From an uncultured Flavobacterium sp. (GTDB lineage Bacteria; Bacteroidota; Bacteroidia; Flavobacteriales; Flavobacteriaceae): a DNA stretch of 5,428 bases. Where the stretch lies: assembly GCA_946480635.1 (NCBI GenBank), contig CAMLKV010000185.1, positions 1-5,428 on the forward strand, given 5' to 3'. The position numbers were made by a program, and so were the translations under genes. Within the stretch, counting starts at the first letter, position 1. Each line of letters opens with the position of its first letter. Under the pieces are notes generated by a model. It was not told the origin of the DNA. It saw only the letters and a program-made list of their open reading frames with translations, and did not search any database. This document shows, piece by piece, positions 1-5,428 of this stretch.

Positions 1-777
1 CTTACTGCTATTCATAAAGGGAAGCCATTACCAATAAAAGTAACTAAGTTCCCTGAGAAAGATTCGTTACAAATTTGGCTTCCAGTCATAAAAAACGATT
101 CTATTAATTTACAATTAGAAAATAAAGAGCTGAAAAAAGATTTCGTTTTAAAGCTGAAGAATCAAAAACAAGATACTTTAAGCATTATTGCTAAACAAAG
201 AGGAAGTTTAAACTTTAATGAAACTTTTACCCTAAAAACAAATACCCCACTAGAAAAATTTGATTTTTCTAAAATGAGCTTAACTAAAAAAGACTCGTCA
301 AAAGTAGATTTCAAAACAAATTACGATGAATTTAATCACAATTTTGAAATCCTTTTCCAAAAAGAGGAAAACGAAAGATACACTTTCAAAATGTTACCTG
401 ATGCTCTTGAAGATTATCTAGGCCAAAAAAATGACAGTCTAAAATTTTCATTTTCAACACGTAGTTATTCAGATTATGGAAACTTAAAACTGAATTTAAA
501 AAATGTAAAATCGTTTCCAATAGTTATCGAATTAACAGATAGTAAAGGAAAAATTTTAGCATCACAATACAGTGAAAACGATCCGATAGTTGAGTTTAAC
601 CTCATTGAGCCACAAAAATATTCGTTACGAATTATCTATGATGAAAACAAAAACAAGGAGCGTGACACAGGTAGTTATTTAGAAAAACGTCAACCTGAAG
701 AAGTTTTTCATTATTCAACAGAAATTGACGTAAGAGCTAACTGGGACGTAAATCAAGATGTGGATTTAGGGAAGTAA
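1..777 (+). CDS. C-terminal part of a probable Ig-like-domain envelope protein (5' partial)
   Basis: The frame is open without a stop from the first base to the TAA at 775-777, giving 258 visible residues; the true start lies left of the window. The ATG at 274 is internal: the 91 codons before it are in frame and similar in composition (rich in K, N, L, D). The visible part is hydrophilic, with alternating beta-strand-like segments, no membrane helix and no cysteine cluster. Near the end, a DENKNKERD stretch (visible residues about 214-222) resembles a Dx[DN]xN calcium-loop spacing. It is followed by GSYLEKRQPEEV and by RANWDVNQ close to the C-terminus. From memory, this ending is typical of flavobacterial proteins annotated as Ig-like (Big_5/SbsA-type) domain proteins, often lipoproteins of roughly 500 residues or more. 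The Ig-like domain and any lipoprotein signal would be in the missing part. Function unknown; the family call is moderate. It runs convergent to the yafV-like gene and overlaps its 3' end by 12 bp. Confidence 0.7.
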   Translation, partial: LTAIHKGKPLPIKVTKFPEKDSLQIWLPVIKNDSINLQLENKELKKDFVLKLKNQKQDTLSIIAKQRGSLNFNETFTLKTNTPLEKFDFSKMSLTKKDSSKVDFKTNYDEFNHNFEILFQKEENERYTFKMLPDALEDYLGQKNDSLKFSFSTRSYSDYGNLKLNLKNVKSFPIVIELTDSKGKILASQYSENDPIVEFNLIEPQKYSLRIIYDENKNKERDTGSYLEKRQPEEVFHYSTEIDVRANWDVNQDVDLGK

Positions 778-1533
778 TTGAAACTTATCCTTGTCATTCA
801 AGAAATTCAACTTTTTACGTGTTTCAAGCATTTCATTTTTATTGAAAGAAAAGGTTTTAACTGATTCATTTTCTAAAGGCTCAACAACATAATTTCCTAA
901 ATAATCTACTGCTTGTGAATGACCAACATATTCCAATTGGCTTCCATCAGTTCCAATACGGTTCACACCAATCACATACGACAGGTTTTCAACAGCTCTA
1001 GCCCTTAATAAAATGTCCCAAGCATTAATACGAGGTTTTGGCCAACTTGCTACATAAATTAGCATGTCATAATCTTCGACATTACGGGCAAAAACAGGAA
1101 AACGTAAATCATAGCATATTTGCAGGCAGATTTTCCAGTCTTTATACTCCACTATTACTTTTTCGCTTCCAGAAGTGAAAACTGCCTCTTCTTTTGCCAA
1201 AGAAAATAAATGTCTTTTATCATACTTTTGGATTTTTCCATCAGGAAAAACAAAAAGCATACGGTTATAATAATTATCATTCTCCTTGATAACAACGCTT
1301 CCTGTTATGGCAACATTTTCCTTTTTGGCTAATGAGACCATCCATAAAACAGTTTCTCCATCCATGTTTTCTGCAACCACCGAAGGATTCATGGTGAACC
1401 CTGTTGAAAACATTTCAGGCAATACAATTAAATCAACAACCTCTTTGATTGAATTGATTTTTTCTTCGAAATGAAGGCGATTGGCATTTGGGTTTTCCCA
1501 AACTATATCGGATTGAATGATTGCTGTCTTCAT
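766..1533 (-). CDS. yafV: Omega-amidase YafV-type, nitrilase superfamily
   Basis: A complete 255-residue protein, close to the about 256 residues of E. coli YafV. It should hydrolyse the amide of 2-oxoglutaramate or 2-oxosuccinamate (omega-amidase activity), clearing the keto-amides made by glutamine/asparagine transaminases, for example in methionine salvage. The nitrilase catalytic set is present: Glu40 in LPEMFSTGF, Lys106 in YDKRHLF, nucleophile Cys140 in ICYDLRFP, and Glu115 as the probable second glutamate. The blocks YDKRHLF, CYDLRFPV, YVASWPKPR and RARAVEN match YafV as I recall it, better than carbamoylputrescine amidase or Nit2. There is no signal peptide, so it is cytosolic. The ATG at 1533 gives the expected MKTAIIQSDIVW start; the leader is A/T-rich with no Shine-Dalgarno motif. 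It lies 3 bp after the GH92 stop, so it is almost certainly co-transcribed with it; I see no promoter of its own. Its last 12 bp overlap the convergent gene. Exact substrate is inferred from the family. Confidence 0.9.
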   Translation of the reverse strand: MKTAIIQSDIVWENPNANRLHFEEKINSIKEVVDLIVLPEMFSTGFTMNPSVVAENMDGETVLWMVSLAKKENVAITGSVVIKENDNYYNRMLFVFPDGKIQKYDKRHLFSLAKEEAVFTSGSEKVIVEYKDWKICLQICYDLRFPVFARNVEDYDMLIYVASWPKPRINAWDILLRARAVENLSYVIGVNRIGTDGSQLEYVGHSQAVDYLGNYVVEPLENESVKTFSFNKNEMLETRKKLNFLNDKDKFQLLP

Positions 1534-1536
1534 AAA

Positions 1537-4281
1537 TTATTTAATTGTTATTTCATCAATAAAAATAAATGCATCTCCGCCCGCACCTTGGTGCCACTCT
1601 GGCAATTTGCCAAAGTTTTTAGCTCTCACTTTAACATATCTAGCTGAAGCTACTTTTTTAGTACTATCATAAGATTTTAAAATATTCTTATCAATTTTAG
1701 GATCTATATCATTACTTATTTTGTCAACCAATTCGAAATTGACATTATCATTGGATACGTAGAATTCCACTTGTGTTGGCATTAAAATCCATGAACGCTG
1801 ATCTTGTAAAAAGTTGGCACTTATACTATTTACAGGTAAACTTGCTTGTCTATCAATTACACATTCAAAATCCTGACTTTGATAGCCCTGCCAATCTCCT
1901 TTTCTCCAATTTTCAGAACCAAAAATTCCATCTAATAATCCTTCAGCTCCTCCAGCATGATATTGCGGATTGTATTTTGATTTAATATTGATAGTATAGT
2001 TGTTGGGTTTTTTGAAGAATTCAGCAGAAATAGTATCGCTTCTTTTTTCAGAACCATTAGAAGAAAAGAATTTGATTTTAGCTGATTCATTTAAAATTAA
2101 TTTTTTATCAAACTTTTTAAATTCAGAGTTATTGGTACTAAAGAAAAATTGTGCTTCTTTATCATAAGAATCAAATGACACATCTAATTTATCTTTAAAA
2201 GCTTTACTTGCTGCCTTTATAACTGGAGCAGGAAGTACTTTAGAAACTTCGGTAACAGCTTCTCCTACATCATTTTTACCGATTTCTGCCCAATCAAAAT
2301 CTTTAACATTGATTTTTACATTTTCAAAAAAAGGACTTACACTTTGCCAAACATTACCCCCAGGTGTTACTTTATATTTCCCAATACTACTCAAGACATA
2401 CCAAGCGCTCATTTGGCCACAGTCTTCATTACCTATTAACCCATCTGGAGCGTTTTTGTAAAAGTTGTTTAAGATGTAATGTATTTTTTCTTTTGTCTTT
2501 TCTGGTTTGCCAATATAGTTGTACAAATACGCCATGTGATGACTTGGTTCGTTCCCGTGTGCGTACTGTCCAATTAATCCAGTAACATCGACCTGTTCTC
2601 GACCCGTGGTTTTACTTTCGCTGTTGAACATTTCATCTAACTTAGCTTCAAATTTTTCTTTTCCACCATGCGCTACAATCAAACCTTGAATATCTTGTGG
2701 TACAAAAAAGGAGTATTGCCATGAATTTCCTTCGGTGTAATTATTATTCACTTCTCGAGGATCAAAAGGTTTGTCCCAGCCTCCATTTTTCTTAGGTCGC
2801 ATAAACCCAGTTTTCCAATCAAAAATATTTTTCCAGCTTTGTGAACGCTTCATGAAATAGGCAAAATCTTCCTTTTTATTTAAAATTTTAGCCATTTGTG
2901 CAATACACCAATCGTCGTAGGCATATTCTACGGTTTTAGAAACACTTTCATGTTCGTCATCCATCGAAATAAAGCCATTCTTCTTATAGGCATCCAAACC
3001 TAAATGATCCAACATTGCAGAATGTCTCGAAGCTTCAAAAGCCTTTTCATAATCGAAACCTTTAATGCCTTTTACCATAGCATCAGCAATTACAGAAACT
3101 GAATGATATCCAATCATACAATCGGTTTCGTTTGAGGCCAATTCCCAAACAGGTAATCTTCCGCCCTGCTCATATTGTTTTAAAAAGGTATTAATGTAAT
3201 CTGAAGTTCTTTTTTTATCGATTAAAGTATACAAAGGATGCGCTCCACGGAATGTGTCCCATAATGAAAACACCGAGTAATAATCAAACGTATCTGCCAT
3301 GTGTATTTTGTTGTCGCGTCCACGGTATTTTCCATCCAAATCTTCGGCTATATTAGGCTGAACCATGGTATGGTAAAGCGCAGTATAAAAAACAGCTAGT
3401 TTATCCTTGTCGTTTGAAGTTACTTCAATTTTAGACAATTCTTTATTCCAAGCAATTTCCGCATCTTTTTTAACTCTTTCAAAATCCCAATGTTTGATTT
3501 CAGACATGTTCAATTTTGTACCATCATAACTTGTAGGTGAAAGAGCTACTTTAACTAAAATTTTTTCTCCTTTTTTAACATTTCTGGATGCTTTAATAAC
3601 CACTTTAGTACCTGAAAAGTATTTTGTTTCATTCTTTTCGTTTCCATAGCCACTTACTTTTACAGGCACATTGAACTCTATTCTAGCATAGATATACTGA
3701 TCTTTAGCCCAAGCTTCGCTTCTTCGGAAAACTTCTATTGTCTTATCATTTATTACTTTCACTTCTCCATAAAGTAACTTATCACGGTGGTTTAAATCCA
3801 TCACAATATCGGCCTCACCATCATTATTAAAAGTATATTCATGAAAACCAACACGGGTAGAAGCAGTTAATCTAACATCAATATTATTCCTATCTAATTT
3901 TACTTTGTAAAATCCAGCGGAAGCTTTTTCATTAACATGAGAGAATGATGAAGCATATTGTTCCTTCTCCAAAAGAATCTTCCCCATCGATGGCATCAAC
4001 ATAATATCGCCATAATCTGAACAACCAGTTCCGTTCAAATGCGTATGTGAAAATCCATAAATAATTTTATCTGAATAATGATAACCTGAGCAACCATCCC
4101 AACTACCATCTACTCTAGTATCTGGCGAAAGCTGGACCATCCCATAAGGCAAAGTAGCTCCGGGAAAAGTATGTCCATGACCATCCGTTCCAATAAACGG
4201 ATTAACATGCTTTGCAAAATCTTGCGAAAAAACAATTTGTGAAAAGAAAAGAATTAAAAAGTAAAATCTGGTTGAGTTCAT
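1537..4281 (-). CDS. Secreted GH92 alpha-mannosidase with C-terminal CHB_HEX-like and F5/8-type C-like modules
   Basis: A 914-residue glycoside hydrolase of family GH92: calcium-dependent, inverting exo-alpha-mannosidases acting on N-glycans or fungal mannan. Residues 1-20 are a signal peptide (MNSTRF, hydrophobic core, ending VFSQ) with no lipobox cysteine. The N-terminal beta-sandwich starts at VNPFIGTDGHGHTFPGA (26-42) and includes GFSHTHLNGTGCSDYGD (76-92). The (alpha/alpha)6 catalytic domain has SLWDTFR (339-345), ELASNETDCMIGYHS (380-394), YTEGNSWQY with probable acid Glu517, AHGNEPSHH (574-582) and GNEDCGQMSAWYV (617-629) with probable base Asp620. The catalytic part ends near residue 660, and the protein is about 150 residues longer than a typical GH92. 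Residues about 684-757 look like a chitobiase/hexosaminidase C-terminal (CHB_HEX_C) beta domain, and about 768-914 like a discoidin/F5/8-type C module (YNPQYHAGG, GDWQGYQ, FLQDQRSWILMP), probably sugar-binding. No type IX sorting domain is visible at the end, so a periplasmic location is likely. It is first gene of an operon with yafV. Linkage preference (alpha-1,2/1,3/1,6) cannot be set by eye; no SusC/D genes are present. Confidence 0.95.
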   Translation of the reverse strand: MNSTRFYFLILFFSQIVFSQDFAKHVNPFIGTDGHGHTFPGATLPYGMVQLSPDTRVDGSWDGCSGYHYSDKIIYGFSHTHLNGTGCSDYGDIMLMPSMGKILLEKEQYASSFSHVNEKASAGFYKVKLDRNNIDVRLTASTRVGFHEYTFNNDGEADIVMDLNHRDKLLYGEVKVINDKTIEVFRRSEAWAKDQYIYARIEFNVPVKVSGYGNEKNETKYFSGTKVVIKASRNVKKGEKILVKVALSPTSYDGTKLNMSEIKHWDFERVKKDAEIAWNKELSKIEVTSNDKDKLAVFYTALYHTMVQPNIAEDLDGKYRGRDNKIHMADTFDYYSVFSLWDTFRGAHPLYTLIDKKRTSDYINTFLKQYEQGGRLPVWELASNETDCMIGYHSVSVIADAMVKGIKGFDYEKAFEASRHSAMLDHLGLDAYKKNGFISMDDEHESVSKTVEYAYDDWCIAQMAKILNKKEDFAYFMKRSQSWKNIFDWKTGFMRPKKNGGWDKPFDPREVNNNYTEGNSWQYSFFVPQDIQGLIVAHGGKEKFEAKLDEMFNSESKTTGREQVDVTGLIGQYAHGNEPSHHMAYLYNYIGKPEKTKEKIHYILNNFYKNAPDGLIGNEDCGQMSAWYVLSSIGKYKVTPGGNVWQSVSPFFENVKINVKDFDWAEIGKNDVGEAVTEVSKVLPAPVIKAASKAFKDKLDVSFDSYDKEAQFFFSTNNSEFKKFDKKLILNESAKIKFFSSNGSEKRSDTISAEFFKKPNNYTINIKSKYNPQYHAGGAEGLLDGIFGSENWRKGDWQGYQSQDFECVIDRQASLPVNSISANFLQDQRSWILMPTQVEFYVSNDNVNFELVDKISNDIDPKIDKNILKSYDSTKKVASARYVKVRAKNFGKLPEWHQGAGGDAFIFIDEITIK

Positions 4282-4297
4282 TAGTGTGTTGTTTTTT

Positions 4298-4305
4298 CAA
4301 AGATA
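4298..4305 (-). promoter_or_regulatory. Candidate -7 box of the GH92-yafV operon promoter
   Basis: Read on the minus strand this is TATCTTTG, an exact match to the Bacteroidota TAnnTTTG -7 consensus. It ends 16 bp before the GH92 ATG, so the transcript leader would be only about 10 nt. No good -33 TTTG is found at 19-21 bp upstream; the positions read TCAA, TTCA or ATTC and fall inside the upstream terminator hairpin. The start codon leader (ending AACAACACACTA) has no Shine-Dalgarno motif, as is usual for this phylum. The box match is seen; promoter activity is inferred. Confidence 0.55.
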
Positions 4306-4339
4306 AAAAAACGCATTCATTAGTTTGAATGCGTTTTTT
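4306..4339 (-). terminator. Intrinsic terminator after the thioredoxin-like gene
   Basis: This is a perfect 14-bp inverted repeat (arms AAAAAACGCATTCA and TGAATGCGTTTTTT) with a 6-nt loop. The GC-containing core is ACGCATTCA/TGAATGCGT, and the flanking A and T runs give a U-tract in either direction. It starts 23 bp after the stop of the thioredoxin-like gene and ends right at the -7 box of the GH92 gene. The symmetric A/T flanks make it structurally bidirectional, but no plus-strand gene reads into it. Confidence 0.85.
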
Positions 4340-4362
4340 AAAATAAATTTAATGTAGAAGTT

Positions 4363-4878
4363 TTAGCTTTTAGCTTTCCATGCTTCAAAGAATGCTTTTA
4401 CTTTATCTTTACCATATCCTTTCCCTTCTTCTAAAGAACCTGTTTCTTGCACATGGATTAGTTTTCCTTTTTTATTTAAAACCATAAAAATTGGATATCC
4501 CTGTTTCTCTCCAGGATTACCATATTTCGCGAAGAATTTTTCGTTCTTGTTTTTTGGAGACCAATTTAAATGGTAGTAGATATAATTGTTATCAACTATG
4601 CTTTTTAATTCATCTGTTTTTTGGATAAAGTCATTTAAACGTAAACACCAAACACACCAATTCCCTCCAACCTGAATCATAATATTTTTATTCTCTGCTT
4701 TTGCTTGTACTAGAAGTTCTTTCACTTTAGCATCAGCTTCTTCCATTTCATGATATGGTTTAGGCAATGATGCTTTTTCTGCTTCAATTTGTTTTTTCTT
4801 TTCGGCTTTCTCTTCATCTGTTTGAGAAAAACCAATTGCTGCTACCAATAACAAGCAAGCTAAATATATCCTTTTCAT
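4363..4878 (-). CDS. Exported thioredoxin-fold protein, Thioredoxin_7-like, WCVWC active site
   Basis: A complete 171-residue protein. Residues 1-19 form a signal peptide (MKR, hydrophobic core, ending GFSQ), placing it in the periplasm. Residues about 20-45 are a highly charged, lysine/glutamate-rich linker (DEEKAEKKKQIEAEK). The thioredoxin fold covers about 47-168: a beta strand NIMIQVGGN leads into the redox site Trp74-Cys75-Val-Trp-Cys78, and Pro129 in GYPIF is the likely cis-proline beside it. The CxxC pair indicates thiol-disulfide exchange, either reducing or oxidising, on envelope proteins; the partner is unknown. The WCxWC form and short length fit the Thioredoxin_7/DUF255-like group rather than TlpA/ResA, and no haem-maturation genes are adjacent. 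Cys8, inside the signal core, is too close to the N-terminus for a convincing lipobox. The ATG at 4878 is chosen because it gives the complete signal peptide. The gene is monocistronic, bounded by terminators on both sides. Confidence 0.88.
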   Translation of the reverse strand: MKRIYLACLLLVAAIGFSQTDEEKAEKKKQIEAEKASLPKPYHEMEEADAKVKELLVQAKAENKNIMIQVGGNWCVWCLRLNDFIQKTDELKSIVDNNYIYYHLNWSPKNKNEKFFAKYGNPGEKQGYPIFMVLNKKGKLIHVQETGSLEEGKGYGKDKVKAFFEAWKAKS

Positions 4879-4889
4879 CTGTTAGATTT

Positions 4890-4910
4890 TTTTTGTTAAG
4901 TTAACAAAAA
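4890..4910. repeat. 21-bp palindrome in the thioredoxin-like gene promoter region
   Basis: Two perfect 10-bp arms (TTTTTGTTAA and TTAACAAAAA) flank a single central G. Symmetry breaks at the next base on each side. It lies 12-32 bp before the start codon of the thioredoxin-like gene and overlaps the candidate -7 box. A short, nearly loop-free, A/T-rich dyad is more like a protein-binding operator than an RNA hairpin. The binding protein is unknown, and the low complexity of the arms leaves chance as an alternative. Confidence 0.6.
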
Positions 4911-4935
4911 TCAAGCCATAAAAAAAGCGCCCAAA
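4905..4935 (-). promoter_or_regulatory. Candidate promoter of the thioredoxin-like gene
   Basis: On the minus strand, TTTG (4932-4935) is followed after exactly 19 bp by GATTTTTG (4905-4912). This fits the Bacteroidota TTTG-N19-TAnnTTTG pattern except that TA is replaced by GA. The -33 TTTG is the loop of the sdhB terminator. Transcription would begin near 4898, about 20 nt before the ATG, within the palindrome. The spacing is seen; the promoter role is inferred and the -7 box is imperfect. Confidence 0.4.
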
Positions 4936-4944
4936 GGCGCTTTT
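4923..4944 (-). terminator. Intrinsic terminator after sdhB
   Basis: A 9-bp perfect stem (AAAAGCGCC paired with GGCGCTTTT) has a 4-nt loop reading TTTG on the minus strand, and is followed by further T residues to 4920. The core is strongly G+C-rich for this genome. It begins 3 bp after the sdhB stop codon, so it ends the sdh operon and insulates the thioredoxin-like gene from it. Confidence 0.9.
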
Positions 4945-4947
4945 GAA

Positions 4948-5428
4948 TTATTTTACAAGACTTGCTTTTAAATATTCTCTGTTCATACGAGCAATGTTTT
5001 CTAAAGATATTCCTTTAGGACATTCTATTTCACATGCACCTGTATTAGTACAGTTTCCAAATCCTTCTTCATCCATTTGACGAACCATGTTTAACACACG
5101 ATCAGTAGCTTCTACTCTACCTTGTGGTAATAAAGCATACTGAGAAACTTTTGCTCCTACAAATAACATAGCAGAACCGTTTTTACAAGTTGCCACACAA
5201 GCACCACATCCAATACAAGCTGCCGCTTCAAACGCTTTATCAGCATCTGCTTTAGGAACAGGAATTGTATTAGCATCAATTGTGTTACCTGAAGTATTTA
5301 CCGAAACGAAACCTCCTGCTTGTTGAATTCTATCGAAAGCACTTCTGTCAACTACTAAGTCTTTAATTACAGGGAAAGCTTTACTTCTCCATGGTTCCAC
5401 ATAGATAGTATCACCATCGTTGAACATA
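4948..5428 (-). CDS. sdhB: Succinate dehydrogenase/fumarate reductase iron-sulfur subunit, C-terminal part (5' partial)
   Basis: The visible C-terminal 159 residues belong to SdhB, which passes electrons from the flavoprotein SdhA to quinone at the membrane anchor (complex II of the TCA cycle and respiration). The frame runs off the right edge; the ATG at 5425-5427 is internal, because a full SdhB of this type has about 250 residues and the N-terminal [2Fe-2S] ferredoxin domain is missing here. Visible landmarks, numbered from that Met, are [24 protein letters not shown] (11 onward, interrupted here only by the edge of the domain), [11 protein letters not shown] (71-81) and [14 protein letters not shown] (126-139). 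By homology with E. coli SdhB, Cys71/74/77 and Cys136 hold the [4Fe-4S] cluster, and Cys81/126/132 the [3Fe-4S] cluster; all seven are present. Lys follows Cys81 where many homologues have Pro. The type fits an sdhCAB operon with a di-haem cytochrome b558 anchor, with sdhB last, ended by a terminator 3 bp downstream. Confidence 0.95.
   Translation of the reverse strand, partial: MFNDGDTIYVEPWRSKAFPVIKDLVVDRSAFDRIQQAGGFVSVNTSGNTIDANTIPVPKADADKAFEAAACIGCGACVATCKNGSAMLFVGAKVSQYALLPQGRVEATDRVLNMVRQMDEEGFGNCTNTGACEIECPKGISLENIARMNREYLKASLVK

Noticed and set aside
778..860. Weak inverted repeats after the plus-strand gene (TTGAA/TTCAA, CTTG/CAAG) as a terminator
   Set aside because: The stems are 4-5 bp, A/T-rich and inside the yafV coding sequence; they are no better than expected by chance.
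1286..1474. Open frame of 62 codons on the plus strand inside the yafV-like gene
   Set aside because: It is antisense to a well-supported conserved coding sequence, has no promoter or leader of its own, and its translation resembles no family I know.
1537..1620. Type IX secretion sorting domain at the GH92 C-terminus
   Set aside because: The protein ends in the last strand of the F5/8-type C-like module (FIFIDEITIK), with no added domain of about 70-80 residues carrying the usual sorting motifs.
1773..1985. Open frame of 70 codons on the plus strand inside the GH92 gene
   Set aside because: It is a shadow of the F5/8-type C-coding region, which is conserved on the other strand.
2364..2585. 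Open frame of 73 codons, cysteine-rich, on the plus strand inside the GH92 gene
   Set aside because: It lies opposite the most conserved catalytic blocks (HGNEPSHH and NEDCGQ), so its composition is explained by the real gene.
4840..4878. Possible lipoprotein signal (YLAC, Cys8) in the thioredoxin-like protein
   Set aside because: Cys8 is inside the hydrophobic core with only a few residues before it, too short for a lipobox; the region ending GFSQ gives a better ordinary cleavage site.
1..5428. Mobile element, CRISPR array, tRNA, toxin-antitoxin or defence cassette
   Set aside because: No direct-repeat array, transposase, cloverleaf or paired small genes were found on either strand; gene order and composition look like ordinary chromosome.

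Overview
The window looks like chromosomal DNA from a member of the Bacteroidota, most likely Flavobacteriaceae (Flavobacterium-like). The reasons are the strong A+T bias, start codons with A/T-rich leaders and no Shine-Dalgarno motif, a TAnnTTTG-type -7 box, secreted proteins whose signal peptides end in FSQ, and an SdhB of the Bacteroidota type. This rests on reading the sequence; no database comparison was run.

Layout from left to right. Positions 1-777 (+) hold the C-terminal 258 codons of a protein whose start lies outside the window, probably a flavobacterial Ig-like-domain envelope protein. It converges on, and overlaps by 12 bp, a minus-strand pair: a 914-residue secreted GH92 alpha-mannosidase (1537-4281) followed after 3 bp by a YafV-type omega-amidase of the nitrilase superfamily (766-1533). 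Next on the minus strand is a 171-residue exported thioredoxin-fold protein with a WCVWC site (4363-4878). The right edge holds the C-terminal two thirds of sdhB, the iron-sulfur subunit of succinate dehydrogenase (4948 to the edge).

The minus-strand genes form at least three transcription units: sdhB (presumably the end of an sdhCAB operon), the thioredoxin-like gene, and the GH92-yafV operon. sdhB and the thioredoxin-like gene each end in a clear hairpin terminator. The promoter of the next gene is packed directly against that hairpin, and for the thioredoxin-like gene may use the hairpin loop as its -33 element. A 21-bp near-perfect palindrome lies at the likely start of transcription of the thioredoxin-like gene.

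Functionally the genes are a mix: respiration (SdhB), extracytoplasmic redox (thioredoxin-like), mannoside trimming (GH92) and cytosolic glutamine/methionine-salvage repair (YafV). I see no SusC/SusD pair, sigma/anti-sigma pair, mobile element, CRISPR array, tRNA or rRNA. I found no evidence of a new multi-gene system. The points most worth checking are the palindrome, the terminator/promoter overlaps, and the C-terminal architecture of the GH92 enzyme. No gene-free stretch exceeds about 80 bp.
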